Positions 7,590 to 15,022 of a DNA stretch of 64,000 nt are shown in pieces. A program made the translations under genes and the position numbers. Within the stretch, counting starts at the first letter, position 1; each line of letters begins with the position of its first letter. Below the pieces are notes generated by a model. The model worked only from the letters and a program-made list of their open reading frames with translations. It was not told the origin of the DNA and searched no databases. Location of the stretch: NCBI RefSeq assembly GCF_900113635.1, contig NZ_FOQA01000002.1, positions 372,001-436,000 of the forward strand. Reading direction: 5' to 3'. This stretch comes from Tindallia magadiensis. Lineage in GTDB: Bacteria; Bacillota; Clostridia; Peptostreptococcales; Tindalliaceae.

Positions 7590-8920
7590 AGGGACTTCCC
7601 AGCGTAGGGTTTGAGATCTATGAACAAATGGTAAAAGCTGATCCAAGTTCATTTTGGAAAAGCTATCAAGAAGCGCTAAAGGAAGTAGAGGCATCTCCTG
7701 CAAAATATAAGGGTAAACCTGTAGAATTTCTCTACCAACCTTTTTTTATTACAGAGGCGCAATGGAAAGACCTGGAAAAAATATCAGTTACAATGCTGGA
7801 AATTACAAAAAAAGTAACGGAGAGGTACTTAACAGAACCAGATTATCGGCGGCTTTTTGGTTTTAATGATTTAATGGAAGCGTTGATACTAAAAGACCCT
7901 GGCTATCATTACGCTGTACCGATGACTCGAATAGATGTTTTTTATGATTTTGATGGTCGCTTTCAATTTTGTGAAATTAATACGGATGGGTCTTCGGGAA
8001 TGACAGAATGCCGGGAATTACAGCGTATTATTGGAGCCTCACCAAGCATACAAGCATTACCCCTGGATGAATTAGAGTTGAAGGAGGGGGAGTTTTTTAA
8101 GAGTTGGACAGCTGCTTTTTTGGAGAACTACTGGGAGTTTTCGGGAGAGAAAAACTTTCCTAACGTTGCTATTATTGATTGGTTTCAGGACGAAGTACCG
8201 TCTGAGTTTATCGAATTTCAAAAGGCCTTTGAGGCTAGTGGATGTCCCGCTCGAATAGTGGATGTCCGAGAACTTTCTTATTCAGAAGGCAAACTGAAGG
8301 ATGGAGATTTTTCTATTGATGCTGTGTATCGGCGTTTGGTTAGTTGGGAAGCAGTAGGGCGCTACCCGGATACAAAAGCACTGACAGACGCCTACTTAGA
8401 CGGGAATGTTTGCGTGATAGGTCCCTTCCGATCACAAATACCTCATAATAAACGTTTTTTTGCCGTTTTGCATAATGAAGGTACTAATGATTTTTTGGAA
8501 CCAGAAGAGAAAGCCTTTATTCGCGACCATATTCCTTATACAGCTATCTTAGATAAAGATAATTCCAGTCAATGGCAAGAATGGATAGATCATAAACATC
8601 ACTATATTATAAAACCGGAAGACTTGTATGCTTCATCAGGAGTATATGCAGGGCAGGATTATTCAGTAGAAGAATGGAAGCGACTCTTAGAAAAAGCAAG
8701 TTCACAGAACTACTTGATACAGCAGTATTGTCACGTTCCTAGAATGCCAATGGCTATGTTTGAAAAAGGGAAAGTGACCTTCGAAGAACAACAATACCTG
8801 ATGGGATGCTTTGTGTACAACGAAAAGTTTCAGGGGCCCTATATCAGAACAGGACGTAAAAGTATCATTGGGTCTGTGGTTGAGTGTTATACAGTGCCCG
8901 CATATCGTGTAAAAAAGTAA
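7586..8920 (+). CDS. ATP-grasp ligase, glutathionylspermidine-synthase-like
   Basis: A 444-residue protein resembling the circularly permuted ATP-grasp / glutathionylspermidine synthase fold. Suggestive stretches are RIDVFYDFDGRFQFCEINTD (acidic metal site and N), IPHNKRFFAVLHNE, and HHYIIKPEDLYASSGVYAG, a nucleotide-binding KP segment followed by a Ser/Gly loop. The ATG overlaps the stop of the glutamate-cysteine-ligase-like gene by four bases and has a GGGGAGG site. By context it would add a second amine to a gamma-glutamyl dipeptide. Glycine, an amino acid or a polyamine are all possible, and the acceptor cannot be named. No amidase domain like that of bifunctional Gsp enzymes is present. 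Confidence 0.65.
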   Translation: MKGLPSVGFEIYEQMVKADPSSFWKSYQEALKEVEASPAKYKGKPVEFLYQPFFITEAQWKDLEKISVTMLEITKKVTERYLTEPDYRRLFGFNDLMEALILKDPGYHYAVPMTRIDVFYDFDGRFQFCEINTDGSSGMTECRELQRIIGASPSIQALPLDELELKEGEFFKSWTAAFLENYWEFSGEKNFPNVAIIDWFQDEVPSEFIEFQKAFEASGCPARIVDVRELSYSEGKLKDGDFSIDAVYRRLVSWEAVGRYPDTKALTDAYLDGNVCVIGPFRSQIPHNKRFFAVLHNEGTNDFLEPEEKAFIRDHIPYTAILDKDNSSQWQEWIDHKHHYIIKPEDLYASSGVYAGQDYSVEEWKRLLEKASSQNYLIQQYCHVPRMPMAMFEKGKVTFEEQQYLMGCFVYNEKFQGPYIRTGRKSIIGSVVECYTVPAYRVKK

Positions 8921-9057
8921 AACAGCGGGAAGGATTCGTCAGTAACTTATCATCCTGTTTATGTAAGAATCCTGTTTATGATGGAAGAAAAATGCATATT
9001 GCGTTATAATAAAGCCTATAAGGAACAAGAATAATAAGAGAGGCGGGAGGGTTTTGG

Positions 9058-10257
9058 TTGCGCATTAAATGGGACCATCAGTACTTAAAATATACGCTTT
9101 ATGCATCGCTGACGATTATTATAGCGATTGTTTTTTATCATGTAGTGGATAATCTTACGATTTTTGTTGATAGCTTGAGGCTTGGTTTTAAATGGCTTAG
9201 AAAACTTCTCAGTCCATTTATTATAGCGGGATTTATTGCCTATCTTCTCAATCCGGGAGTCAGGTGGTTTGAAACCAGGTTTTTTAGAAGAATTTTTGGG
9301 AAAGAAAAAAGTGCAAAAAGACGTCGTAATCTTAGTATTTTAAGCGTATACCTTATTTTTGCAGGTGCATTAACCGCATTAATTATGATCATTGTGCCGC
9401 AAATTATTGCCAATGTAAGAGATATTGCCAGAAGAGCGCCGGAATATGCCGCGTTTATCGAAACCTTTATCAATCGTTGGTCAACGGAGTTTAGAACCAT
9501 TCAGATCTATCATATTAACATCGATCTATATGATTTTGCAGAACCGATCGAACAAAATTTAGATCGTTATCTGGATCGAGCCAGTGAAATCATGGAAATA
9601 TCCGTTGCGCTTGTTATTAATAGAGCTATGGCAATCACTTCTGGGTTTCTTAATTTTGTTCTTGGTTTGGTTATTTCGGTATATGCATTGGCGGATAAGG
9701 AATCTTTTAAAAATGGTACGGAATCTGTGTTGCGTGCATTTTTTCGTAAAGACAAGGTGGAAAAAATCAAAGATTTTGGACGAGAAGCAGATTACTTATT
9801 TTCTCGATTCATTGTTGGTAAATCCATTGATTCTCTGATTATTGGGATACTATGTTATATCGGAATGCTTGTAATGGATATACGATATGCATTATTGCTG
9901 AGTGTATTTGTTGGCGTAGCCAACATGATCCCATACTTTGGCCCCATATTAGGCATGATTCCAGCAGGATTGTTAACATTGATAGACAGTCCGGTGAAAG
10001 CATTTTGGGTGGTCGTATTTCTGTTAGCGCTTCAGCAATTTGATGGTTTATACCTGGGACCTAAGATTTTAGGCAGCAGTGTTGGGATGCCACCTTTCTG
10101 GGTGATTTTTTCTATTATTATTGGAGGAAAACTTTTTGGTGTCATGGGAATGTTTTTAGGTGTTCCTGTTTTTAGTGTTATCAGACTTTTTTTACGAAAA
10201 TTATTTATTGCTCTGATTCAGCAAAAGGAAGAAGAACACGAGCATGAACATAGCTGA
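9058..10257 (+). CDS. AI-2E family transporter (UPF0118)
   Basis: A 399-residue multi-spanning membrane protein. A helix near residues 10-32 is followed by a second hydrophobic pair, a central soluble segment (about 120-180) and a C-terminal bundle. The C-terminal bundle holds the family-typical NMIPYFGPILGMIPA and GPKILGSSVGMPPFWVI. Family members have been linked to autoinducer-2 export or to Na+/H+ exchange, so the substrate is left open; ion exchange would fit a sodium-dependent organism. TTG 9058 is chosen on a GGCGGGAGG ribosome site. The tail is rich in E and H. A TATAAT box at 9005 may be part of its promoter, but the -35 is poor. Confidence 0.88.
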   Translation: MRIKWDHQYLKYTLYASLTIIIAIVFYHVVDNLTIFVDSLRLGFKWLRKLLSPFIIAGFIAYLLNPGVRWFETRFFRRIFGKEKSAKRRRNLSILSVYLIFAGALTALIMIIVPQIIANVRDIARRAPEYAAFIETFINRWSTEFRTIQIYHINIDLYDFAEPIEQNLDRYLDRASEIMEISVALVINRAMAITSGFLNFVLGLVISVYALADKESFKNGTESVLRAFFRKDKVEKIKDFGREADYLFSRFIVGKSIDSLIIGILCYIGMLVMDIRYALLLSVFVGVANMIPYFGPILGMIPAGLLTLIDSPVKAFWVVVFLLALQQFDGLYLGPKILGSSVGMPPFWVIFSIIIGGKLFGVMGMFLGVPVFSVIRLFLRKLFIALIQQKEEEHEHEHS

Positions 10258-10324
10258 CGCTATGGTTAAGGATGTATATAGTAACTGACAAAAAGAAACA
10301 TACAATCTGATTTGGAGGGATAAT

Positions 10325-11830
10325 ATGAGAATAGAAGTATCGACACAAAAACCGGAAAAAATGGAAGTTGATCTTTTGGCAATGGCACTATTTGAAGATA
10401 GTGAAAGATCGGACAGTTCTTTTCTGGCCATCGATAAAGCTTTAGGTGGTCAACTTACAGAAATTTTTGAAGAAAAAAGTTTTTGTGGCAAAAAAGATGA
10501 AACAACATTGATCTACACACATCAAAAAATTCCGGTTAGGAAAGTGTTATTGATCGGGATGGGGAAAAAAGATAAAATTGATGTTTTTACCTTGAAGAAA
10601 GCGGCAGCGAAAGCCGTCAAGCAGTCCAAAAAAGAAAAATGTGCTAAACTGGGTTTTTGGAGCATTGACCCACTACCTTTTCGGGTGGAAGAAGTGGGAC
10701 AGTTTGTTAGTGAAGGCTTGGTTCTAGGCAACTATGAATTTAATCAGTACAAAACAAAAGAAAAAGAGGAAGAACTGACGGTTTCATCTTGTCGCATTTA
10801 TACTGCTATACAGGATGAAAAAGAAAAATTCCTGCAAGGCATAAAGATGGGACAAAGCATTGGAGAAGCAATATCCTTAACAAGAGACTTGGTGAATGAA
10901 CCGGCAAATAAAATGACGCCTGAAAATATGGCGCTGGAAGCGGAAGCGGTTGCGCGAAGAAAAGGCATGAAAATAGAAGTGATGGGAAAAGAAGAAATTG
11001 AAAAACTCGGAATGGGTTGCTTTTTGGGAGTAGCCCAAGGCAGTGAGAAAGAACCTAAATTGGTAGTGATGCGATATGAGGGAGATTCACAAAACACAGA
11101 TCAAATGCTGGGACTGGTTGGAAAAGGCTTGACCTTTGATAGTGGCGGTATTTCCTTAAAACCAGCAGCGGGTATGGAAGAAATGAAGACGGATATGGCA
11201 GGAGCCGCCGCCGTTTTGGGAGCTATGGCAGCTATTGCAGAGATTGGCCCTTGTGCTAATGTAGTAGGGATTCTGGGGCTTTGTGAAAATATGCCTTCCC
11301 GTTCTGCTTATAGGCCAGGGGATGTTTTGAAATCCTTAAGTGGACAAACGGTTGAAGTATTGAACACAGATGCGGAAGGACGGCTGGTTCTTGCAGACTG
11401 CCTAACCTTTGTGGAAAGATTGGGAGCTACCCATATTATTGATGTGGCAACGTTAACAGGTGCTGTAGTTGTGGCATTAGGCAATCACTACACCGGTGTG
11501 CTATCCAATGATGATGATTTCCAGGCATCTGTGTTAGATGCTGGTAAAATGGCTGGCGAACGACTATGGGCAATGCCTAAGGATGACGTGTATAAGGATC
11601 AATTAAAAAGTGATATTGCCGATTTATCGAATGTAGGAGGTAGAGGTGCCGGCATGATTACAGCAGGTATGTTTTTAGAAGCCTTCGTGGAAGAAAAACC
11701 GTGGGTTCACTTGGATATAGCGGGGACGGCACGAACTTCGGAACCCGTAGCTTATGAGCAAAAAGGTGGAACAGGAGCAGCTGTTGCAACCTTAGTTCAA
11801 GCAGCATGTCATTTTAACAAAAGAAAATAA
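10325..11830 (+). CDS. pepA: Leucyl aminopeptidase (M17 family)
   Basis: A 501-residue cytosolic metallo-aminopeptidase that removes N-terminal residues from peptides using two divalent metals. The N-terminal macro-like domain spans about residues 1-165. The catalytic domain carries the metal and substrate motifs VGKGLTFDSGGISLKP, MKTDMAGAAAV and the family signature NTDAEGRL. Length and domain order are normal. It starts at ATG 10325 after TTGGAGGG. Peptide breakdown fits a cell living on amino acids. The next gene has its own promoter immediately downstream, so pepA looks monocistronic or the end of a unit. Confidence 0.95.
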   Translation: MRIEVSTQKPEKMEVDLLAMALFEDSERSDSSFLAIDKALGGQLTEIFEEKSFCGKKDETTLIYTHQKIPVRKVLLIGMGKKDKIDVFTLKKAAAKAVKQSKKEKCAKLGFWSIDPLPFRVEEVGQFVSEGLVLGNYEFNQYKTKEKEEELTVSSCRIYTAIQDEKEKFLQGIKMGQSIGEAISLTRDLVNEPANKMTPENMALEAEAVARRKGMKIEVMGKEEIEKLGMGCFLGVAQGSEKEPKLVVMRYEGDSQNTDQMLGLVGKGLTFDSGGISLKPAAGMEEMKTDMAGAAAVLGAMAAIAEIGPCANVVGILGLCENMPSRSAYRPGDVLKSLSGQTVEVLNTDAEGRLVLADCLTFVERLGATHIIDVATLTGAVVVALGNHYTGVLSNDDDFQASVLDAGKMAGERLWAMPKDDVYKDQLKSDIADLSNVGGRGAGMITAGMFLEAFVEEKPWVHLDIAGTARTSEPVAYEQKGGTGAAVATLVQAACHFNKRK

Positions 11831-11836
11831 GAAAAC

Positions 11837-11865
11837 TTGACAAAAGTAGCAGAAGGTAGTAAGAT
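11837..11865 (+). promoter_or_regulatory. Sigma-A promoter of the HesB selenoprotein gene
   Basis: Perfect TTGACA, 17-base spacer, TAAGAT. The -10 is followed within about 40 bases by the AGGGAGG ribosome site of the next gene. Confidence 0.8.
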
Positions 11866-11904
11866 ATGGTTAACCCCACCCCTGGGGGAAGGGAGGAAAA
11901 AGAA

Positions 11905-12195
11905 ATGAAAATCACGATAACAGAAGCAGCGAAAAAAGAAATTCTAAAGCAAAATGAGAATGGGAAAAAAGTACGAATCTACGTATCTGGTATAGGATGA
12001 GCAGGGCCAAGATTTGCACTGTCTCTGGATGAGGCGAAAGATGGTGACGTAGAACAAGTAGTGGAAGACATTGAATTTGTAGTTGATGAGAATACTGATG
12101 AACACTTTGGTTCTGTAGTAGTAGACTTTAGTTCTGGTTTTCTTGGAAAGAGATTTATGGTGAATTATGCAGGTGAGAGTACTGGTGGTTGTTAA
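11905..12195 (+). CDS. HesB/IscA-like selenoprotein with in-frame TGA (Sec32)
   Basis: A 96-residue protein is obtained when the TGA at 11998-12000 is read as selenocysteine. The start is ATG 11905 after GGGAGG and the stop is TAA. The reading frame continues in good coding style on both sides of the TGA: RIYVSGIG, then Sec, then AGPRFALSLDEA. This is the place where HesB-like Fe-S proteins have Cys in a CGGP-type motif. HesB-like selenoproteins are a known class in anaerobic bacteria. A single C-terminal Cys (GGC) may act with Sec in metal or redox chemistry. It has its own strong promoter and terminator, so an intact single-gene unit is more likely than a pseudogene. The main uncertainty is whether SelA/B/C/D exist elsewhere in the genome. 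Confidence 0.85.
12007..12028 (+). other. Candidate bacterial SECIS hairpin
   Basis: Six bases after the TGA, arms CCAAGA and TCTCTGG (one bulged C) close a nine-base loop TTTGCACTG that contains a G, as in SelB-binding hairpins. It lies wholly within the coding sequence, which is normal for bacterial SECIS elements. Confidence 0.55.
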
Positions 12196-12214
12196 AACAA
12201 AACTAAGAAATTCT

Positions 12215-12243
12215 TAAAAAAGCGGTGTTAACCGCTTTTTTTT
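12215..12243 (+). terminator. Intrinsic terminator after the HesB selenoprotein gene
   Basis: AAAAAGCGG and CCGCTTTTT pair around TGTTAA-like loop bases, with a run of eight T. It ends the selenoprotein transcript. Confidence 0.85.
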
Positions 12244-12336
12244 ATGCACTATTTTAAGGATAAAGGGTAGTATATAAATAATGCAGCTTATGGGTATACT
12301 ATAAATAAGTGAATAGCCAAAGGAGGATGATTTCTG

Positions 12337-13188
12337 ATGTTAGTAAGAAAAGTAGTGATTGCAATGGATTTTTCGCCCGCATCCAGTAAATTACTCAACT
12401 GTGTACAGGAGCTGGTTGATAACGGGTTAGAAGAAGTAGTGCTGGTGCATGTGATCGACTTGAGAATAGGAGAAGATCGGTCTATTGTCTCTATTCAAAA
12501 GGAAACAGAAGAAAAACTTCAAGCCGTAGCTGAGGAACTAAAAAAGAAAAACATAACAGCGAAAATTAGTGTGTTAGGTGGATTTGCTGCTTCTGAAATT
12601 GCTCATATTGCTGAGAAAGAAGAAGCATCGATGATTTTAATAGGCTCTATTGGGAAAAGTATATTGAGGGAAATATTCTTGGGAAGCACTACCTTTGATC
12701 TCATTCGCATGACGACGACTCCTGTTTTAATAGAAAAGTATCGAAAAGACGAAGATGAAGAATTGCAAAATATTTGTATTAGCAAGTTTCAAAAAATTGT
12801 GGTGCCTGTGGATTTCTCGAAATGTTCGCAATTAGTACTGGACGAGATAAAAGAAATGAAATCTGGAATAGATGAGATGATTTTGATGTCTGTGGCGGAA
12901 CATGGCGAAACCAGAGAGGAAGTTGAGCGAATTTTAGAAGATTATCGTACAAGGCTTGAAGAAATTGCCGAAGAATTTCGATCTTTAGGGATAACTGTAA
13001 AGATAAAAGTAGATGTAGGACTGCCTTCGAAACTGATTACTACTACAGCTGAACAGGAAAATGCAACACTAGTAGTAATGGCTACTAGAGGTGCTGGACT
13101 GTTGAAATCATTATTGCTTGGAAGTACCTCAGATGCGGTGTCTAGGCATTCTAAAAGGCCAGTGCTTTTAATTCCCTGTGGCAAATAA
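12337..13188 (+). CDS. Tandem universal stress protein (two UspA domains)
   Basis: A 283-residue cytosolic protein made of two UspA folds, about residues 1-135 and 150-283. Each begins with a hydrophobic strand followed by DFS (VVIAMDFSPAS; IVVPVDFSKCS). Each ends with the ATP-binding glycine loop: GSIGKSILREIFLGSTT in the first and TRGAGLLKSLLLGSTSDAV in the second. Tandem Usps bind adenine nucleotides and support survival under stress, but the specific role is unknown. It starts at ATG 12337 behind AAAGGAGGATG. It stands alone between terminators and the Veg promoters. Confidence 0.92.
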   Translation: MLVRKVVIAMDFSPASSKLLNCVQELVDNGLEEVVLVHVIDLRIGEDRSIVSIQKETEEKLQAVAEELKKKNITAKISVLGGFAASEIAHIAEKEEASMILIGSIGKSILREIFLGSTTFDLIRMTTTPVLIEKYRKDEDEELQNICISKFQKIVVPVDFSKCSQLVLDEIKEMKSGIDEMILMSVAEHGETREEVERILEDYRTRLEEIAEEFRSLGITVKIKVDVGLPSKLITTTAEQENATLVVMATRGAGLLKSLLLGSTSDAVSRHSKRPVLLIPCGK

Positions 13189-13254
13189 TGAAAAGGCAAT
13201 AGGCATAAATAACTAAAAAATAACCAAAAACTGATGAAAAAACCTAATTTTTGT

Positions 13255-13283
13255 TTGACAAGACTGTCGAGGGAATGTATAAT
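13255..13283 (+). promoter_or_regulatory. Upstream Veg promoter P1 (consensus)
   Basis: Perfect TTGACA, 17-base spacer, perfect TATAAT. It is the strongest sigma-A match seen in the window. Confidence 0.88.
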
Positions 13284-13298
13284 AGTTTATTAAATCAA

Positions 13299-13327
13299 TT
13301 GACAAGCGCTTTCACTTATGGTAAACT
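13299..13327 (+). promoter_or_regulatory. Downstream Veg promoter P2
   Basis: TTGACA, 17-base spacer, TAAACT, about 30 bases before the Veg start. With P1 it forms a tandem pair. Confidence 0.7.
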
Positions 13328-13358
13328 GGTTTAAGGAATAGGTGAAAGAGGTGATGAT

Positions 13359-13625
13359 TTGGCTGACCGAAATACGCTGGGCGAAATCAAGAAGACCATT
13401 GAAGGGTATCTGGGAAAAAGAGTCACACTTAAAGCGAACAAAGGAAGAAAACGGATTGTCGTTCGAGAAGGAATCTTAGAAGATACGTATCCAAGTATCT
13501 TCATTGTCAAGGTATTTGGTGACTTTGACACAGACAGGAAAGTTTCTTACAGTTACTGTGATATTCTGACAGAAACCGTAGAAATCACCATTTGCGAAAA
13601 TAACAGACCTATCAAAGTCAGCTAA
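13359..13625 (+). CDS. veg: Veg family protein
   Basis: An 88-residue protein with the Veg core (IKKTIEGYLGKRVTLKANKGRKR, then VREGILEDTYPSIFIVKV). Veg is a small, highly expressed protein of Firmicutes; in Bacillus subtilis it stimulates biofilm matrix production, and its function in Clostridia is not established. TTG 13359 is the start, with AAAGAGGTGAT just upstream and no better start in frame. Two tandem consensus promoters and a UUCG-capped terminator indicate heavy transcription as a single gene. It does not sit in the usual ksgA/ispE neighbourhood, although ispE occurs 7 kb away. Confidence 0.93.
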   Translation: MADRNTLGEIKKTIEGYLGKRVTLKANKGRKRIVVREGILEDTYPSIFIVKVFGDFDTDRKVSYSYCDILTETVEITICENNRPIKVS

Positions 13626-13647
13626 AGTCGTCTTCGGACGACTTTTT
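13624..13647 (+). terminator. Veg terminator with UUCG loop
   Basis: AAAGTCGTC and GACGACTTT close a TTCG tetraloop and are followed by further T. It begins directly at the Veg stop codon. Confidence 0.88.
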
Positions 13648-13775
13648 GACTGTTAATAAAAATGCATCATAAAGAATAAACAATAAACAAAATGAATGAT
13701 TACGCAAACATCTTCGGTATAGCTGTTAGAAGTTAAAAGGACTATTCCTACAATAGAAAAGTAACTAGTCATAGG

Positions 13776-13825
13776 GTTTGCTCTCCTGTAATGAAAGATC
13801 ACAGGAGAGCAAACTTTATTTTTTT
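13776..13825 (+). terminator. Long hairpin with T run before the ornithine carbamoyltransferase gene
   Basis: Perfect 14-base arms GTTTGCTCTCCTGT and ACAGGAGAGCAAAC enclose an 11-base loop; TTTA and seven T follow. No gene lies between the Veg terminator and this hairpin, so it is either a second stop or the end of a short untranslated RNA. Confidence 0.7.
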
Positions 13826-13836
13826 GAATAAAAAGC

Positions 13837-13865
13837 TTGCATAAAAATACTATAGAATGTATAAT
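13837..13865 (+). promoter_or_regulatory. Promoter of argF-carAB, possible ArgR-like site
   Basis: TTGCAT, 17-base spacer, perfect TATAAT, about 28 bases before the ATG. The sequence TGCATAAAAATAC overlapping the -35 resembles an arginine-repressor half-site pair (TGNAT...ATNCA with one mismatch). The repressor site is a guess. Confidence 0.75.
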
Positions 13866-13892
13866 TATAAAAAATGTGTTGAGGTGATAAAA

Positions 13893-14981
13893 ATGAAAAA
13901 ACAATTTTGGACGCATAAAGGCGGTTCCTTAGCGGCTGATAGCGATAATAGATTACTAGAGGTGCTGCAGAAAGCAAAGTTATGGAAGGGAAAAAGCCTT
14001 TTAACACTAAAAAATCATACACCGGAAGAAATAAAAAGCTTACTAAATCTGGCTATTGAGTTGAAAAAACAACGACAACTGGGGCGGCATAATGACCTAC
14101 TTAAAGGGAAAAACATTGTGCTGCTTTTTGAAAAAACTTCAACACGCACCCGTTGTGCTTTTGAAGTAGCTATGATGCAAGAGGGAGGCAATGCTACTTT
14201 TCTGGACATGAAGGATTCTCAGATGGGAAAAAAAGAATCTGTGGAAGATACAGCAAAAGTATTAGGACGTTATTATGAGGGAATAGAATTTCGTGGCTAC
14301 CATCAGGAAACGGTGGAAATGCTAGCAAAACATGCGGGTGTTCCTGTATGGAATGGTTTAACGGACGAATATCATCCTACTCAAATACTGGCGGACTGGA
14401 TGACGATCATGGAAAAGCTGGATAAACCCTTAGAGGAAGTAACCTTTGCCTATGTGGGTGATGCTCGTAACAATATGGCAAATTCTCTTATGATAGGAGC
14501 CGCTAAGATGGGAATGAACTTCAGAGCCGTATCACCAGCCAGTCTTGCACCGGATAAAACCCTAATGCAAGAAATGCAAGAGGTGGCAATGGAAACGGGA
14601 GCTAAGATTCAGTGGTTCGAAAACCCGATCGAAGGAGTAAAGGGGGCCGATGTTATCTATACGGATGTATGGGTTTCGATGGGAGAAGAAGATCAGTTTG
14701 AAGAGCGGATTAAACGATTAATGCCTTATCAGGTAAATGAGTTTCTGATGAGTAAAACAGGTAATCCGGATACCATTTTTATGCACTGCTTACCGGCTTT
14801 TCATGATACGGAAACCATTATTGGTAAAGAAGTATATGATCAACATGGCATATCGGAATTAGAAGTAACAGATGCGGTTTTTAGAAGTGAACAGTCTGTC
14901 GTATTTGATGAAGCAGAAAATCGAATGCATACCATTAAAGCAATGTTAGTAGCAACAATGGGATCCTCTGGTCATTTTTAA
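13893..14981 (+). CDS. argF: Ornithine carbamoyltransferase (ArcB-like sequence)
   Basis: A 362-residue enzyme exchanging carbamoyl phosphate and ornithine for citrulline and phosphate. It has the carbamoyl-phosphate motif STRTR at 83-87, the HPTQ loop, the ornithine-binding DVWVSMGEE segment and the HCLP motif. Stretches such as QMGKKESVEDTAKVLGR and PVWNGLTDE resemble catabolic (ArcB) enzymes of the arginine deiminase pathway, yet the gene leads into carAB. About 30 residues precede the normal family start. ATG 13893 is supported by GAGGTG and by the promoter ending just upstream, which excludes a start at 13857. It may serve arginine synthesis, arginine fermentation or both. Confidence 0.9.
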   Translation: MKKQFWTHKGGSLAADSDNRLLEVLQKAKLWKGKSLLTLKNHTPEEIKSLLNLAIELKKQRQLGRHNDLLKGKNIVLLFEKTSTRTRCAFEVAMMQEGGNATFLDMKDSQMGKKESVEDTAKVLGRYYEGIEFRGYHQETVEMLAKHAGVPVWNGLTDEYHPTQILADWMTIMEKLDKPLEEVTFAYVGDARNNMANSLMIGAAKMGMNFRAVSPASLAPDKTLMQEMQEVAMETGAKIQWFENPIEGVKGADVIYTDVWVSMGEEDQFEERIKRLMPYQVNEFLMSKTGNPDTIFMHCLPAFHDTETIIGKEVYDQHGISELEVTDAVFRSEQSVVFDEAENRMHTIKAMLVATMGSSGHF

Positions 14982-15022
14982 TCAACCGAGTTTAATCAGC
15001 CAAGGATTAAAGGAGCGTTGTT

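Noticed and set aside
11908-12000. Treating the HesB-like gene as a pseudogene because of its in-frame TGA
   Set aside because: There is no other lesion, coding style continues to a proper stop, the TGA is at a conserved Cys position, and promoter, SECIS-like stem and terminator are intact.
13857-13892. Upstream ATG start for ornithine carbamoyltransferase
   Set aside because: It lies upstream of the expected transcription start, within the -10 region of the TTGCAT/TATAAT promoter, and has no ribosome site.
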